Positions 15,870 through 24,432 of a stretch of 41,402 nucleotides of DNA are shown here, in pieces (position 1 is the first letter of the stretch; each line of letters starts with the position of its first letter). Under the pieces are notes generated by a model that did no database searches, had not been told where the DNA came from, and saw only the letters and a program-made list of their open reading frames with translations. The position numbers and the translations under genes are program-made. The DNA comes from Desulfobacterales bacterium (lineage in GTDB: Bacteria > Desulfobacterota > Desulfobacteria > Desulfobacterales > SpSt-501): assembly GCA_025454255.1 (NCBI GenBank), contig JALOOU010000053.1, forward strand, positions 1 through 41,402. Direction: 5' to 3'.

Positions 15870-17342
15870 TCAGGGCGGGGGGGCCGTGCGCACCGGCGCA
15901 GCGGCCGCCTCGCCGGAGGGGTTGGTGTACATGTCGTTTAGCTTCTGCACATAGGCCTGGGAGTCCTCGAACACCTTCGCGAGGCTGCGGGCGGTGCGGC
16001 GGCCCCAGCCGGCCGGTTGGCGCCGGAACAGGGTCCGGAACCAGCGGCTGTTCTTGCGGAAGGCCTGCAGCATGCCGGCCTGCGCCTCGCTGCCGGCCTC
16101 AGCGGGTGCCAGCCGCTGCGCGATCCGTCCGGCCGCCCAGCGGCGGATCACAAAGTGGGCATAGAGGGCCGCGGCGGCCAGCATGGCCACCAGGGCGGTT
16201 CGAACCGCCGGGTAGGGCGCAAGGAACTCCCACGGCGGCAGGTGCAGCCGCAGCCCCTGCCAATAGCCCCCGTAAAGGGTCGCTGCGAAAAAAAGGATCA
16301 GCAGGGCACCCAGCAAAAGGCCGTCCGCCCAGAGCGTCAACCGCCGCCAGTCCGACAAAAAGCGCTGCAGCCGCGGCACGGCCTCCTGCTCCAGCATGCG
16401 GGCCGTCTGCTCCAGCATGCCCACGATGCGGTAGGCCCGCTCCACGCCTACCTGCTCGATGCGCTGATAGATGGCGTTGAGGTGGGCATCGCGCTTGCTT
16501 TCCATGCGCGCCCGGACGGTGGCATCGGCGATGGGCAGGGCCTGCTCCGGGATGTAGACCGCATAGCAGCGCCCGGCCGTGAGCCCGGACTGGGCGAGCG
16601 CCCGCTGCCAGGAGGCGAACACCTCCTCGGCGTTGTCGTCCTGGGCCGTGGCGTCGATCTGGTTTAAGATGTAGAGAAACTTGCTCGAGTCCCGGCGGCC
16701 GACGGAGCGCCGCACCAGGTGCTCCAGCGTGTCCTGCATGGAGCCCGACTCCGGATGGCGGGCGTCGAAGAAGACCAGCACCAGGTCGGACAGGTCGATG
16801 ATGTGGTCGGTGATCCGCAGCGTGGCGGTGCGCTGCGCATCGGCGTCGAACCCCGGGGAGTCGATCAGGATTTTGCCGCGTACGTTTTCGCTGGGGCAGG
16901 TTTTGAGCTGAAGGTAGGCATCGATCCGCCGCCCCTCCCCTTGGGAAACCTCCTCGATCGCCCGGCTCATGCGGTAGAAGGGAAAGCGCGGGTCGGCGTC
17001 GAGCGCGAGGCCCGGCAGCACGCGCACCGCTGTTTCGTCGGTGAAGCAGACGACCGTGAACTTGTCGTCCACGGCCTGGTTGCCCACGGCCTGCAGCCGG
17101 TAGCCGAGATAGTGGTTGATGAAGCTGGATTTGCCCGAGGAGTAGACGCCCAGCACCGAGATCAGCGGCCACCAGGAGGTGCAGTCGGCGTGGGATTCGT
17201 TTCGCCCCAGCAGCCCGAGGCGGCGGCTGATGCGGTCCAGTTCGCGGAAGCTGTCGACCACATGTTCGAGGACCGGGTTCTCCTGCTTGAGACGTCGCTT
17301 CAAATCGCGCAGTTTCTTGCCGACCTGGGATTCCGGTACCAT
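15870..17342 (-). CDS. Dynamin-like large GTPase with membrane segments
   Basis: A 490-residue protein with a G domain and a membrane-anchored helical part. P-loop GVYSSGKSS is at 65-73, G3 DSPGFD at 161-166 and G4 NQID at 227-230. These spacings and the helical lead-in (residues 1-50) are those of bacterial dynamin-like or YjdA-type proteins. Two hydrophobic helices follow at roughly 335-360 (LLLGALLILFFAATLYGGYW) and 375-400. A soluble tail ends in Ala/Pro. The family remodels or protects membranes; the role here is unknown. The ATG at 17342 is chosen because the longer frame has low-complexity Arg/Pro sequence; AAGGAAG lies ~13 bases upstream, a long spacing. It is the first gene before hydroxypyruvate reductase. 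Confidence 0.8.
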   Translation of the reverse strand: MVPESQVGKKLRDLKRRLKQENPVLEHVVDSFRELDRISRRLGLLGRNESHADCTSWWPLISVLGVYSSGKSSFINHYLGYRLQAVGNQAVDDKFTVVCFTDETAVRVLPGLALDADPRFPFYRMSRAIEEVSQGEGRRIDAYLQLKTCPSENVRGKILIDSPGFDADAQRTATLRITDHIIDLSDLVLVFFDARHPESGSMQDTLEHLVRRSVGRRDSSKFLYILNQIDATAQDDNAEEVFASWQRALAQSGLTAGRCYAVYIPEQALPIADATVRARMESKRDAHLNAIYQRIEQVGVERAYRIVGMLEQTARMLEQEAVPRLQRFLSDWRRLTLWADGLLLGALLILFFAATLYGGYWQGLRLHLPPWEFLAPYPAVRTALVAMLAAAALYAHFVIRRWAAGRIAQRLAPAEAGSEAQAGMLQAFRKNSRWFRTLFRRQPAGWGRRTARSLAKVFEDSQAYVQKLNDMYTNPSGEAAAAPVRTAPPP

Positions 17343-17555
17343 GGGATCGCCCCGCTTCCTTCCGTGCGCAGCCGGCAGGCAACTGGCGGCGAGCCACCGC
17401 CGTCGCCGAAGCCTGCCGCAAGGGATGGTAGTACACATAATCGCCGCCGGGAGCAACTGCTTTTTCGGTGAGTGCGGGGCGGCGTTCAAAGGGCCATCGC
17501 CCCTGATTCCCGCGGCGTACCGGCGGGCGGGCCGTCCACCGCAAGTCACCGGCGA

Positions 17556-19478
17556 TCATGGGCCTGCGGGCGGTGCGATCGGAAAGCTGAAATGGAATGC
17601 GGCCCAGGCGCCCGGCTCGCACTCGGCCCAGACCCGGCCGCCGTGAAGCTCGGCGATGTGCTTCACCGTGAAGAGGCCGATGCCGCTGCCGCGCTTGCTG
17701 TGGGTGTGGGCGTCCCGCACGCGGTAGAATTTCTCGAACAGCCGCTCGGCCTCCGCGGGCGGGAAGCCCGCGCCGTCGTTTCTGACGCTGAGCGTGACGA
17801 TGCCGCTCTCCACCGTTACCGCCAGACTCGCCTGGCCGTTCTCGCGCCCGTACTTGGCGGCATTGGTGAGAAAGTTGTTGAGGGCGATGCGCAGCAGCCC
17901 CGGGTCGGCCAGCACCGTCAGGCCGGCCGGGCAGGTCACGCTGAGGGCGATGTTGCGGGAGCGGAAGAACACGGCGGCCTGGTCCACGGCCATTTCGACC
18001 ACGCTCTGGTGCAGGTCGATGCGGGATTTGACCGCGGCAAGCTCCCCGCGCTCCAGGCGCGAGAGGTCCAGGTAGTCCCGCACCATGTCCTGGAGCTCTT
18101 CGCAGTTGCGCTGGATGCGGGTGAAAAAATCGGCGACCTGGGGCGAAACCTGGCCGAGATAGCCGTCCAGCATGGTTGCGATCAGCATCTGGATCGCAGC
18201 GAGCGGGGCCTTCAGCTCGTGGGTCACAAAGCCCAGGGTCTGCATGTAGTTCTTGTTGGACTGCTCCAGCTTGGTGTTGGCGAGGCTCAACTCCTCGTTG
18301 CGGGTCCGCAGCTCCTGGTCCCGTTTGCGGATGGCGGCGCGCATCTCCGCAAAGGCGCCCGACAGGCGTTTCAATTCGCGGTAGCTGTGCGGGATGGGCG
18401 CCGCGTCCTCCAGGTCCCCGGTGGCAAGCCGCGATGCGGACTGGCTCAGGGCCAGCACGGGGCGGGTGATGCGGTTGACGATCCAGAGGGCGGCGCAGAT
18501 AGCGATCAGCCCGACGGCGGCCACGGGGAGGAGAAAGCGCGCGATGAGGCGGTCCTGGATCTCGTCGTAGGGATCGCGCAGAAGCCCGACGTAGATCATG
18601 CCGATCGTTTTGCCGGAGGGGTCCCGCAGGGGGGTGTAGGCGCTGAGATACCAGGCATCCACCACCAGGGCCTCGCCGCTGTAGTTCATGCCTTTTTCGA
18701 GGACGGTCTCCCGGACGGTTTCCGAAACGCGGGTGCCGATCGCCCGGGTGTTGTGCTGGGTGAGCACATTGGTGGCAGCGCGCACATCGCCCATAAAAAT
18801 GGTCACGGTGCCACGCGGCTTGCCCTTGTGATCCTTTTCACTGAAAACCGTGTCGCGCAGGTTGTCGACCAGCCCGTAATTGAAATTCAGCAGCCGGCCG
18901 CCGTAGATCAGCGCCGTGACCAGCCCGTTTTCGTCGGTGACCGGGCGGGCGATCCACCACATCAGGGCCGAGCGGTCGACCGGATCCCCGCCCTCTTCCT
19001 TTTCTAAAATCACGGCCGCATTCTGGAGCGCCGCCCCCCCTTCGAGCTTCAGGCGCTCCGGTTCGAGCAGCACGGTGCCCCAGGCCGTTTTGCCTTCAAG
19101 GGCCTTGCGCAGCACGGGGTCGCGCTCGAGCGGGACCCGCCGGCCGGGGTCGGGATGGGTGCCGGCGATCGGCCGCCCGTCGCTGTCGCAGAGGTTGAGA
19201 ACGGTGAGGTCGAGTTCGCGTTTGACGGCGGCAAGCGTTTCGGAGAGCCCGCCGGGGGCGAAGGAGACACGGCCGGCGGAGCTCTCCAGGGCGTAGGCCA
19301 GGCGCGCCAGCTGGTCGCGGTAGCCCGCCGCCACGATCTCGAGATGCTGGTTGACCCGGGACTGCGCCTCGCCGCGCACGCTCGTGTTGATGCTGACGAC
19401 CCCGATGGCGCCGATCAGGGCGGCCGGAACAAGGGCCACCGCCAGCATGCAGGCCACCAGCACGGTTCGTATCGACAT
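17556..19478 (-). CDS. Membrane sensor histidine kinase (Cache-HAMP-HisKA-HATPase)
   Basis: A 640-residue two-component sensor. TM1 spans residues 8-30. The extracellular region at about 31-310 has Cache-type features (VLNLCDSDGRPIAGTHPDPG; AYTPLRDPSGKTIGMIYVGL). TM2 lies at about 314-334 and HAMP at 335-390, then a coiled helix to ~412. The H-box FVTHELKAPLAAI puts the phospho-His at 420; the N-box is NNFLTNAAKY at 534-543, the G1 box NDGAGFP and the G2 box GSGIGL. No response-regulator gene is adjacent, so the partner is elsewhere. The ATG at 19478 has no good ribosome-binding site, so the start is uncertain; an upstream in-frame extension of 61 codons looks non-coding. The ligand is unknown. 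Confidence 0.88.
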   Translation of the reverse strand: MSIRTVLVACMLAVALVPAALIGAIGVVSINTSVRGEAQSRVNQHLEIVAAGYRDQLARLAYALESSAGRVSFAPGGLSETLAAVKRELDLTVLNLCDSDGRPIAGTHPDPGRRVPLERDPVLRKALEGKTAWGTVLLEPERLKLEGGAALQNAAVILEKEEGGDPVDRSALMWWIARPVTDENGLVTALIYGGRLLNFNYGLVDNLRDTVFSEKDHKGKPRGTVTIFMGDVRAATNVLTQHNTRAIGTRVSETVRETVLEKGMNYSGEALVVDAWYLSAYTPLRDPSGKTIGMIYVGLLRDPYDEIQDRLIARFLLPVAAVGLIAICAALWIVNRITRPVLALSQSASRLATGDLEDAAPIPHSYRELKRLSGAFAEMRAAIRKRDQELRTRNEELSLANTKLEQSNKNYMQTLGFVTHELKAPLAAIQMLIATMLDGYLGQVSPQVADFFTRIQRNCEELQDMVRDYLDLSRLERGELAAVKSRIDLHQSVVEMAVDQAAVFFRSRNIALSVTCPAGLTVLADPGLLRIALNNFLTNAAKYGRENGQASLAVTVESGIVTLSVRNDGAGFPPAEAERLFEKFYRVRDAHTHSKRGSGIGLFTVKHIAELHGGRVWAECEPGAWAAFHFSFPIAPPAGP

Positions 19479-19603
19479 GGGAATCGGCCCGATTATCGAT
19501 CGGTCATCGTCGGAATGCGAGCGTGGGTCCAGGTCCTCCGCCTTCGTCGCGCCCGGCCCCCGCCGCTTTGACAACTTTTGAAAGCACGTTGGACTCTCTC
19601 CGG

Positions 19604-19660
19604 TGGCAGTCCCGCCGGGGCGGGTCCGCGAACGGATCGCGGCTGGAAGCCGCTCCCCCA
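19604..19660. repeat. REP-like dispersed palindromic repeat, copy A
   Basis: This segment contains AGTCCCGC, then GGATCGCGGCTGGAAGCCGC followed by TCCC. The GCGGCT/AGCCGC arms form a short stem around GGA. A second copy with the same order of blocks lies at 26091-26144. Size and structure resemble bacterial REP elements. It lies in the non-coding stretch upstream of the histidine kinase gene. Confidence 0.6.
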
Positions 19661-19772
19661 CAAAACCTGGACTTTCTCAGCTGACGAAGCGCTGCCGCAG
19701 GCGGCGTGCAACGCCTAACGTGGGGCGCAGAGGCCAATATGAGGAATCTTCCCGCGATTGGCGGAAAAATGC

Positions 19773-20103
19773 AACGCCGAAATCGGGCCTCCCGGCCTCA
19801 CGGCGCCACCTCAGCCGCGCCGCCCCAGCGGCGATGGCGAAGCCCGAGTTCAAGGCGCTCGAATCCCGCAGCGCGAGGCGTACCCCCCGTACGCCGCAGC
19901 CGATTGCGGGATGAAGGGCAACGCCGAAATCGGGCCTCCCGGCCTCACGGCGCCACCTCAGCCGCGCCGCCCCAGCGGCGATGGCGAAGCCCGAAGCCCG
20001 AGTTCAAGGCGCTCGAATCCCGCAGCGCGAGGCGTACCCCCCGTACGCCGCAGCCGATTGCGGGATGAAGGGCAACGCCGAAATCGGGCTTCCGGCTTCG
20101 CCA
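19773..20103. repeat. Tandem array: two full units of 147 and 154 bp plus a 30-bp partial
   Basis: Unit 1 (19773-19919) and unit 2 (19920-20073) are near-identical; unit 2 has a 7-base duplication (GAAGCCC repeated). A third copy starts at 20074 but diverges after AACGCCGAAATCGGGC, reaching the stop of the FadR-type gene. Each unit contains a hairpin (19865-19910; 20019-20064): outer arms CCCGCA/TGCGGG, inner arms GGCGTAC/GTACGCC around CCCCC. With copy A of the REP-like repeat, the array fills most of the 625-base gap 19479-20103. The rest shows no gene. Confidence 0.9.
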
Positions 20104-20805
20104 TCACAGGATGGTTTTCAGCTCCCGGCGGATGCCGCCCAAATGATCCCGCATCCACTCCGCCGCGCCGCGGCCGTCCTCGCGTTCGATGCAGGCAGCG
20201 ACCTGTTTCAGGGTGCGGATGGCGTGGCTGCGGTAGTCGGCCGAGATCAGGGTGGTCCGGAAGGTCTCGTGGTGGCCGACCACCTTTTCGAGCAGAAACC
20301 GCAGCATCTCGCTGAAAATCGGGTTGAGGGTGGCCTCCGCGAGCGCGGTGTGGAATTCGACGTCGGCGTTGAGAAACCGGCGGTAGTCCTCGCGACTCTC
20401 CTCCATCTCCCGCAGGGCGAGCTTCAGCCGGCGGCGGTGAGCGCTCTCGGCCCTCTCCGCGGCCAGCTCGCCCGCGCGGCACTCGAGGGCCTCGCGCAGC
20501 TCCAGAACATCCAGGAGGCTCCCGGCCCGCATGGCGGCCTGCAGCGTTGAGGCGGAGAGTTCTTGCGCTGGCGGCTGGCCGGCGACGAAGGTGCCGCGAC
20601 CCTGCTGAACGTCGAGGTAGCCCATCACCGCCAGGGCATTCAAGGCTTCCCGCAGAGAGGAGCGGCCCACCCCGAAGCGTTTGGCGAGCTCGCGTTGGGA
20701 AGGCAGCCGGGAGCCGGTCGTGATTTCGCCGCTCTTCAGTTTTTTAAGGATCTGCTCGACCACGATTTCAGGGGCAGAATTTTTGCGGATCGTTTCGAAA
20801 ACCAT
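20104..20805 (-). CDS. FadR-subfamily GntR transcriptional regulator
   Basis: A 233-residue DNA-binding regulator. The N-terminal winged helix (about residues 10-75) has GSRLPSQRELAKRFGVGRSS followed by LREALNALAVMGYL, a clear GntR recognition helix. The C-terminal all-helical FCD domain (about 85-225) has LELREALECRAGELAAERA and the metal/ligand positions D..FH..L (NADVEFHTALAEA) and H (VVGHHETFR). It is divergently placed from the glycyl-radical operon with a 178-base spacer, so it is the probable local regulator, with the enzyme substrate or a product as effector. The ATG at 20805 has AAGG 8 bases upstream. Confidence 0.9.
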   Translation of the reverse strand: MVFETIRKNSAPEIVVEQILKKLKSGEITTGSRLPSQRELAKRFGVGRSSLREALNALAVMGYLDVQQGRGTFVAGQPPAQELSASTLQAAMRAGSLLDVLELREALECRAGELAAERAESAHRRRLKLALREMEESREDYRRFLNADVEFHTALAEATLNPIFSEMLRFLLEKVVGHHETFRTTLISADYRSHAIRTLKQVAACIEREDGRGAAEWMRDHLGGIRRELKTIL

Positions 20806-20899
20806 TGGGTTCGCCTTTCTCGGATCTTGGTCGAGAAAAAATCGGTGACCGCCTTGCCGATGCCATGGCTCGATTTTCCGAATCGCACCGAAGATCGAC

Positions 20900-20928
20900 T
20901 TGACAGCGGCAAACATCCCTTATAGTAT
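20900..20928 (+). promoter_or_regulatory. Sigma-70-type promoter of the hypD operon
   Basis: TTGACA at 20900-20905 is followed, after 17 bases, by TAGTAT at 20923-20928. The -35 is a perfect consensus and the -10 matches 4 of 6. Transcription would start near 20935, about 50 bases before the activase ATG. The region is A+T-rich relative to the rest of the window. Confidence 0.6.
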
Positions 20929-20938
20929 CAACTCATCA

Positions 20939-20950
20939 GGTCTTCAGACC
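20939..20950. promoter_or_regulatory. Candidate FadR-type operator
   Basis: GGTCTTCAGACC is a 5+2+5 palindrome with the GGT...ACC ends seen in FadR-subfamily operators, though with wider spacing than the PdhR type. It lies just downstream of the predicted transcription start, a repression position. A second inverted repeat, TTGATataaaaATCAA, lies at 20966-20981. Assignment to the divergent regulator is inferred from position. Confidence 0.5.
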
Positions 20951-20983
20951 ATTCCATATAACGATTTGATATAAAAATCAATT

Positions 20984-21952
20984 ATGAATAATCCAGTTTG
21001 TTCTCCTGCTTTGGTCGGCCGCTTAGTTGGCTCCGCGGCAACGGTTCAGACGCGCGGCCGAATTTTCAATGTCATGCGCTTTTCCACCCACGACGGCCCC
21101 GGGATCCGTACCACCGTCTTTTTCAAAGGCTGTCCGCTGCGGTGCTGGTGGTGCCACAACCCGGAAAACTGGAACGACGTGCCCAGCGAGGTTTACCTGC
21201 CTGCCCGCTGCATCGGCTGCGGGGCCTGCATCGAAGGCTGCCCCGCAGGGGCCTTGTCGCGCACCCCGCAGGGAATTGCGGCCGACCCGAAACGCTGCCG
21301 GCACTGCGGCCGTTGCGTCGAGATCTGCCCCTCCGAGGCCCGCGAGCGCACGGCGCGCGAAGCCGGCGTGGCCGAACTGGTGCAGGCCGTCGAGAGGGAC
21401 GCCCCGTTCTACGAGCAGTCCGGCGGCGGGGTCACCTTTTCGGGCGGGGAGCCCCTGTGCCAGCCCGGCTTCCTGCTGGCCATGCTCGACGCCTGCGGCC
21501 GGTCGGGGATCCACCGCGCGGTCGACACCAGCGGCTATGCCGAAAAAACGCTGCTGCTCGAAGTCGCGCGGCAAACCGATCTTTTTCTTTTCGATCTGAA
21601 AGCGCTGGACCCGATCCGACACCTGGAGCAGACGGGGGTCGACAACCGCGGCATCCTTTCCAACCTGGAGTCTCTCTCGGATTCCGGGGCCGAAATCACC
21701 GTGCGCATCCCCCTCGTTCCAGGGCTGAACGACGACGACGCGAGCGTCGATTGCATCGGGGCCTACATCGCGGGGCTGCCCCGCAGGCACCCGGTGGACC
21801 TGCTGCCCTTTCACCGCGCGGCCAAGGGCAAATACCAGAAACTCGGTTTAGGTTACCGCGGAGAGACGACCGCTCCGCCGGAGCCGGCGCGCATTGCCGA
21901 AATCGTTGCGCGCCTCTCGGGCTGCGGCCTGACGGTAAACGTGGGGGGATGA
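20984..21952 (+). CDS. Glycyl-radical enzyme activase (radical SAM), HypD partner
   Basis: Installs the glycyl radical on the downstream enzyme using S-adenosylmethionine and a 4Fe-4S cluster. It is 322 residues. The radical-SAM motif is KGCPLRCWWCHNPE (CxxxCxxC). It is followed by two ferredoxin-like clusters, CIGCGACIEGCP and CRHCGRCVEICP, the insert typical of activases of dehydratase-type glycyl-radical enzymes. VTFSGGEPLCQ, the DTSGY segment and DLKALDPIRH are also present. The ATG at 20984 lacks a ribosome-binding site, and family members usually have fewer residues before IFNVMRFSTHDGPG; a later start is possible. The gene ends 4 bases before the enzyme gene. Confidence 0.93.
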   Translation: MNNPVCSPALVGRLVGSAATVQTRGRIFNVMRFSTHDGPGIRTTVFFKGCPLRCWWCHNPENWNDVPSEVYLPARCIGCGACIEGCPAGALSRTPQGIAADPKRCRHCGRCVEICPSEARERTAREAGVAELVQAVERDAPFYEQSGGGVTFSGGEPLCQPGFLLAMLDACGRSGIHRAVDTSGYAEKTLLLEVARQTDLFLFDLKALDPIRHLEQTGVDNRGILSNLESLSDSGAEITVRIPLVPGLNDDDASVDCIGAYIAGLPRRHPVDLLPFHRAAKGKYQKLGLGYRGETTAPPEPARIAEIVARLSGCGLTVNVGG

Positions 21953-21956
21953 CGCC

Positions 21957-24317
21957 ATGAACGCAAGGATCGAACGGCTCCGCCAAGAGAGCCTGAACGC
22001 CCACCCATCCGTCTCCATCGAAAGGGCCCTCCTGGTCACCGCCTTCTATAAGGAGGAGGCCGGCAAGCACTCCACGCCCGTGATGCGGGCCCTGAATTTC
22101 AAGAATCTCTGCGAAAAGAAGACGATCTACATCGGCGAGCTGGAGCTGATCGTCGGCGAACGCGGGCCCCGCCCCAAGGCCGTGCCCACCTTTCCGGAGC
22201 TGACCTGCCACAGCGCCGCGGACCTGAGGATTTTGGACTCGCGGCCCATGACGAGCTACCGCATCCCGGCGGAGGAGATCCGAACCTACGAGCGGGAGGT
22301 CATCCCCTACTGGCAGGGCCGCAGCATGCGCGAGCGGATCTTCGCCCGGATCCCCGCGCAGTGGAAACGGGCCTACGAGGCCGGGCTTTTCACCGAGTTC
22401 ATGGAACAGCGCGCACCGGGGCACACGGCCTTGGACGGAGCGATCTACGCCAAGGGCATGCTCGATTTCAAGGAGGAGATCGCCGCCAGCCTCTCCGGCC
22501 TCGATTTCCTGGGAGACCCGGAGGCCACCGCCAAAGCCGAGCAGCTGAGGGCGATGGAGATCGCCTGCGACGCCGCCATCCTTTTTGCAGAGCGGCATGC
22601 AACCCTGGCCGAGTCCATGGCGGCCGCCGAGTCCGACGACCGCCGCCGGGCGGAGCTCGCCCGCATCGCCGCGGTCTGCCGCCGGGTGCCCGCGCATGCG
22701 CCGCGCGATCTGTGGGAAGCTCTGCAGATGTATTGGTTTGTACATTTGGGTACAATAACCGAGTTGAACGGCTGGGATGCCATGACCCCCGGACACCTCG
22801 ACCAGCACCTGCAGCCCTTCTACGCGCAGGACCTCCAGAACGGCACCCTCACACGCGCGCAGGCCAAGGAGCTCATCGCCTGCTTCTGGATCAAGGTCAA
22901 CAACCACCCGGCACCGCCCAAGGTCGGGGTAACGGCCAAGGAGAGCGGCACCTACAACGACTTCACCAACATCAATTTAGGCGGCTTGACGCGCGAGGGC
23001 GCCAGCGCCGTGAGCGAGATGAGCAGCCTCATTCTGGAGGTGGCCGATGAGCTTGCCCTGCTCCAGCCCCAGGCCAGCGTGCACATCAGCGCCAACACCC
23101 CGGAGCTCTTCCTCCGGCAGGCCTGCCGCGTGATCCGCAAAGGGCGCGGCTACCCTTCCGTTTTCAACGCGGACGCCGCCGTGCAGGAGATGCTGCGCGT
23201 GGGCAAGCGCATCGAGGACGCGCGCGAGGGCGGCTGCAGCGGCTGCGTCGAGACCGGGGCTTTCGGCAAGGAGGCCTATGTCCTGACGGGCTACCTCAAC
23301 GTGCCCAAGCTGCTGGAGCTGGCCCTGAACAACGGCGTCGACCCCCTGACCGGCGTCCAGGTCGGGCCGCCGACCGGGGCGGTTGCCACGTTCGCTTGCT
23401 TCGAGCAGGTCTATGCGGCCTTCGAAAAGCAGCTCGCTTGGGTCGTGGATCTAAAGGTCAAGGCGAACAACTTCATCGAGCGCATGTTCGCCGACCACTC
23501 GCCGGCGCCCTTTCTCTCCGTCGTCATCCAGGACTGCATCGCCAAGGGGCGGGACTATTATGCCGGCGGGCCGCGCTACAACACGACCTACATCCAGTGC
23601 TGCGGCATCGGCACGGTCACCGACAGCCTCTCCGCCATCGAGACCCACGTGTTCACGGAAAAGACGGTCGGACTGCCGGAGCTGGTCCAGGCCCTTGCCG
23701 GCAACTTCCAGGGCGCGGAGGCGCTGCGGCACAGGCTCAGGAACAAGACCCCCTTCTTCGGCAACGACGACCCGCGCGCCGATACCATCATGCAGCGCGT
23801 CTACCACTCCCTGTTCAGCGCCATCGACGGCCGGCCGAACACCAAGGCCGGGGCATATCATTTGAACATGCTCTCGACCACCTGCCATGTCTACTTCGGC
23901 AAGATGCTGGGCGCCACCCCCGACGGCCGCCTCGCCGGCACCCCTGAATCCGACGGCACCTCCCCCTCCCACGGCGCGGACCGCTGCGGGCCGACGGCGG
24001 TGATCCACTCCCTGTCCAAGATGGACCAGGTCAAATCCGGCGGAACACTGCTCAACATGCGTTTTCTGCCCAGCGCCTTGGCCGCGGAGAGCGATCTGGA
24101 AAAACTGGCCCAGCTGATCCGGACCTACTTCCGGATGGGCGGCCACCACATCCAGTTCAACGTGGTGGACACCGCCACCCTGCGCCGCGCCCAGGCCGAC
24201 CCCGACGGCTACCGCGACCTGCTCGTGCGCGTGGCCGGCTACAGCGACTACTTCGTGGACCTGGACCGCCACCACCAGGAGGAGATCATCAACCGCACGG
24301 CGCATTCGGGTGAGTGA
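21957..24317 (+). CDS. hypD: trans-4-hydroxy-L-proline dehydratase (glycyl radical enzyme)
   Basis: A 786-residue glycyl-radical enzyme. The thiyl cysteine and base are in GCSGCVETGAFGKEAY (C430, E432). The radical glycine is G761 in RVAGYSDYF. HypD residues recalled from the characterised Clostridioides enzyme (F152, H160, D278, D339, C434, E436, G765) appear here as F148, H156, D274, D335, C430, E432 and G761, a constant offset of four. Sequence around them (FTEFMEQRAPGHT, ELNGWDAMTPGHLDQHL, YNDFTNINLGG) also agrees. The reaction would be hydroxyproline to pyrroline-5-carboxylate and water. No proC is nearby. GGGGG lies ~9 bases before the ATG. Choline, glycerol or isethionate lyase functions are less likely. 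Confidence 0.9.
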   Translation: MNARIERLRQESLNAHPSVSIERALLVTAFYKEEAGKHSTPVMRALNFKNLCEKKTIYIGELELIVGERGPRPKAVPTFPELTCHSAADLRILDSRPMTSYRIPAEEIRTYEREVIPYWQGRSMRERIFARIPAQWKRAYEAGLFTEFMEQRAPGHTALDGAIYAKGMLDFKEEIAASLSGLDFLGDPEATAKAEQLRAMEIACDAAILFAERHATLAESMAAAESDDRRRAELARIAAVCRRVPAHAPRDLWEALQMYWFVHLGTITELNGWDAMTPGHLDQHLQPFYAQDLQNGTLTRAQAKELIACFWIKVNNHPAPPKVGVTAKESGTYNDFTNINLGGLTREGASAVSEMSSLILEVADELALLQPQASVHISANTPELFLRQACRVIRKGRGYPSVFNADAAVQEMLRVGKRIEDAREGGCSGCVETGAFGKEAYVLTGYLNVPKLLELALNNGVDPLTGVQVGPPTGAVATFACFEQVYAAFEKQLAWVVDLKVKANNFIERMFADHSPAPFLSVVIQDCIAKGRDYYAGGPRYNTTYIQCCGIGTVTDSLSAIETHVFTEKTVGLPELVQALAGNFQGAEALRHRLRNKTPFFGNDDPRADTIMQRVYHSLFSAIDGRPNTKAGAYHLNMLSTTCHVYFGKMLGATPDGRLAGTPESDGTSPSHGADRCGPTAVIHSLSKMDQVKSGGTLLNMRFLPSALAAESDLEKLAQLIRTYFRMGGHHIQFNVVDTATLRRAQADPDGYRDLLVRVAGYSDYFVDLDRHHQEEIINRTAHSGE

Positions 24318-24432
24318 GGGATCGTCCCTCGTTGACAAAGAGGGGCCAGGGGAGATTCTGGGAACGATGTCAATTCAATTTCGAGACGATTGATAGACGG
24401 GGAACTTTGACGCGGAACCGGTTTTTCGGCTT

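Noticed and set aside
17472-19007. A 511-codon open frame on the plus strand opposite the histidine kinase
   Set aside because: It lies opposite intact kinase motifs and is rich in Gly/Ala/His/Arg typical of shadow frames.
19773-20103. CRISPR array
   Set aside because: Repeat units are ~150 bp, directly abutting, with no spacers and no cas genes.
21957-24317. Isethionate sulfite-lyase or choline/glycerol lyase for the glycyl-radical enzyme
   Set aside because: The nearby sulfite-type genes made this tempting, but the seven active-site positions fit HypD at a constant offset.
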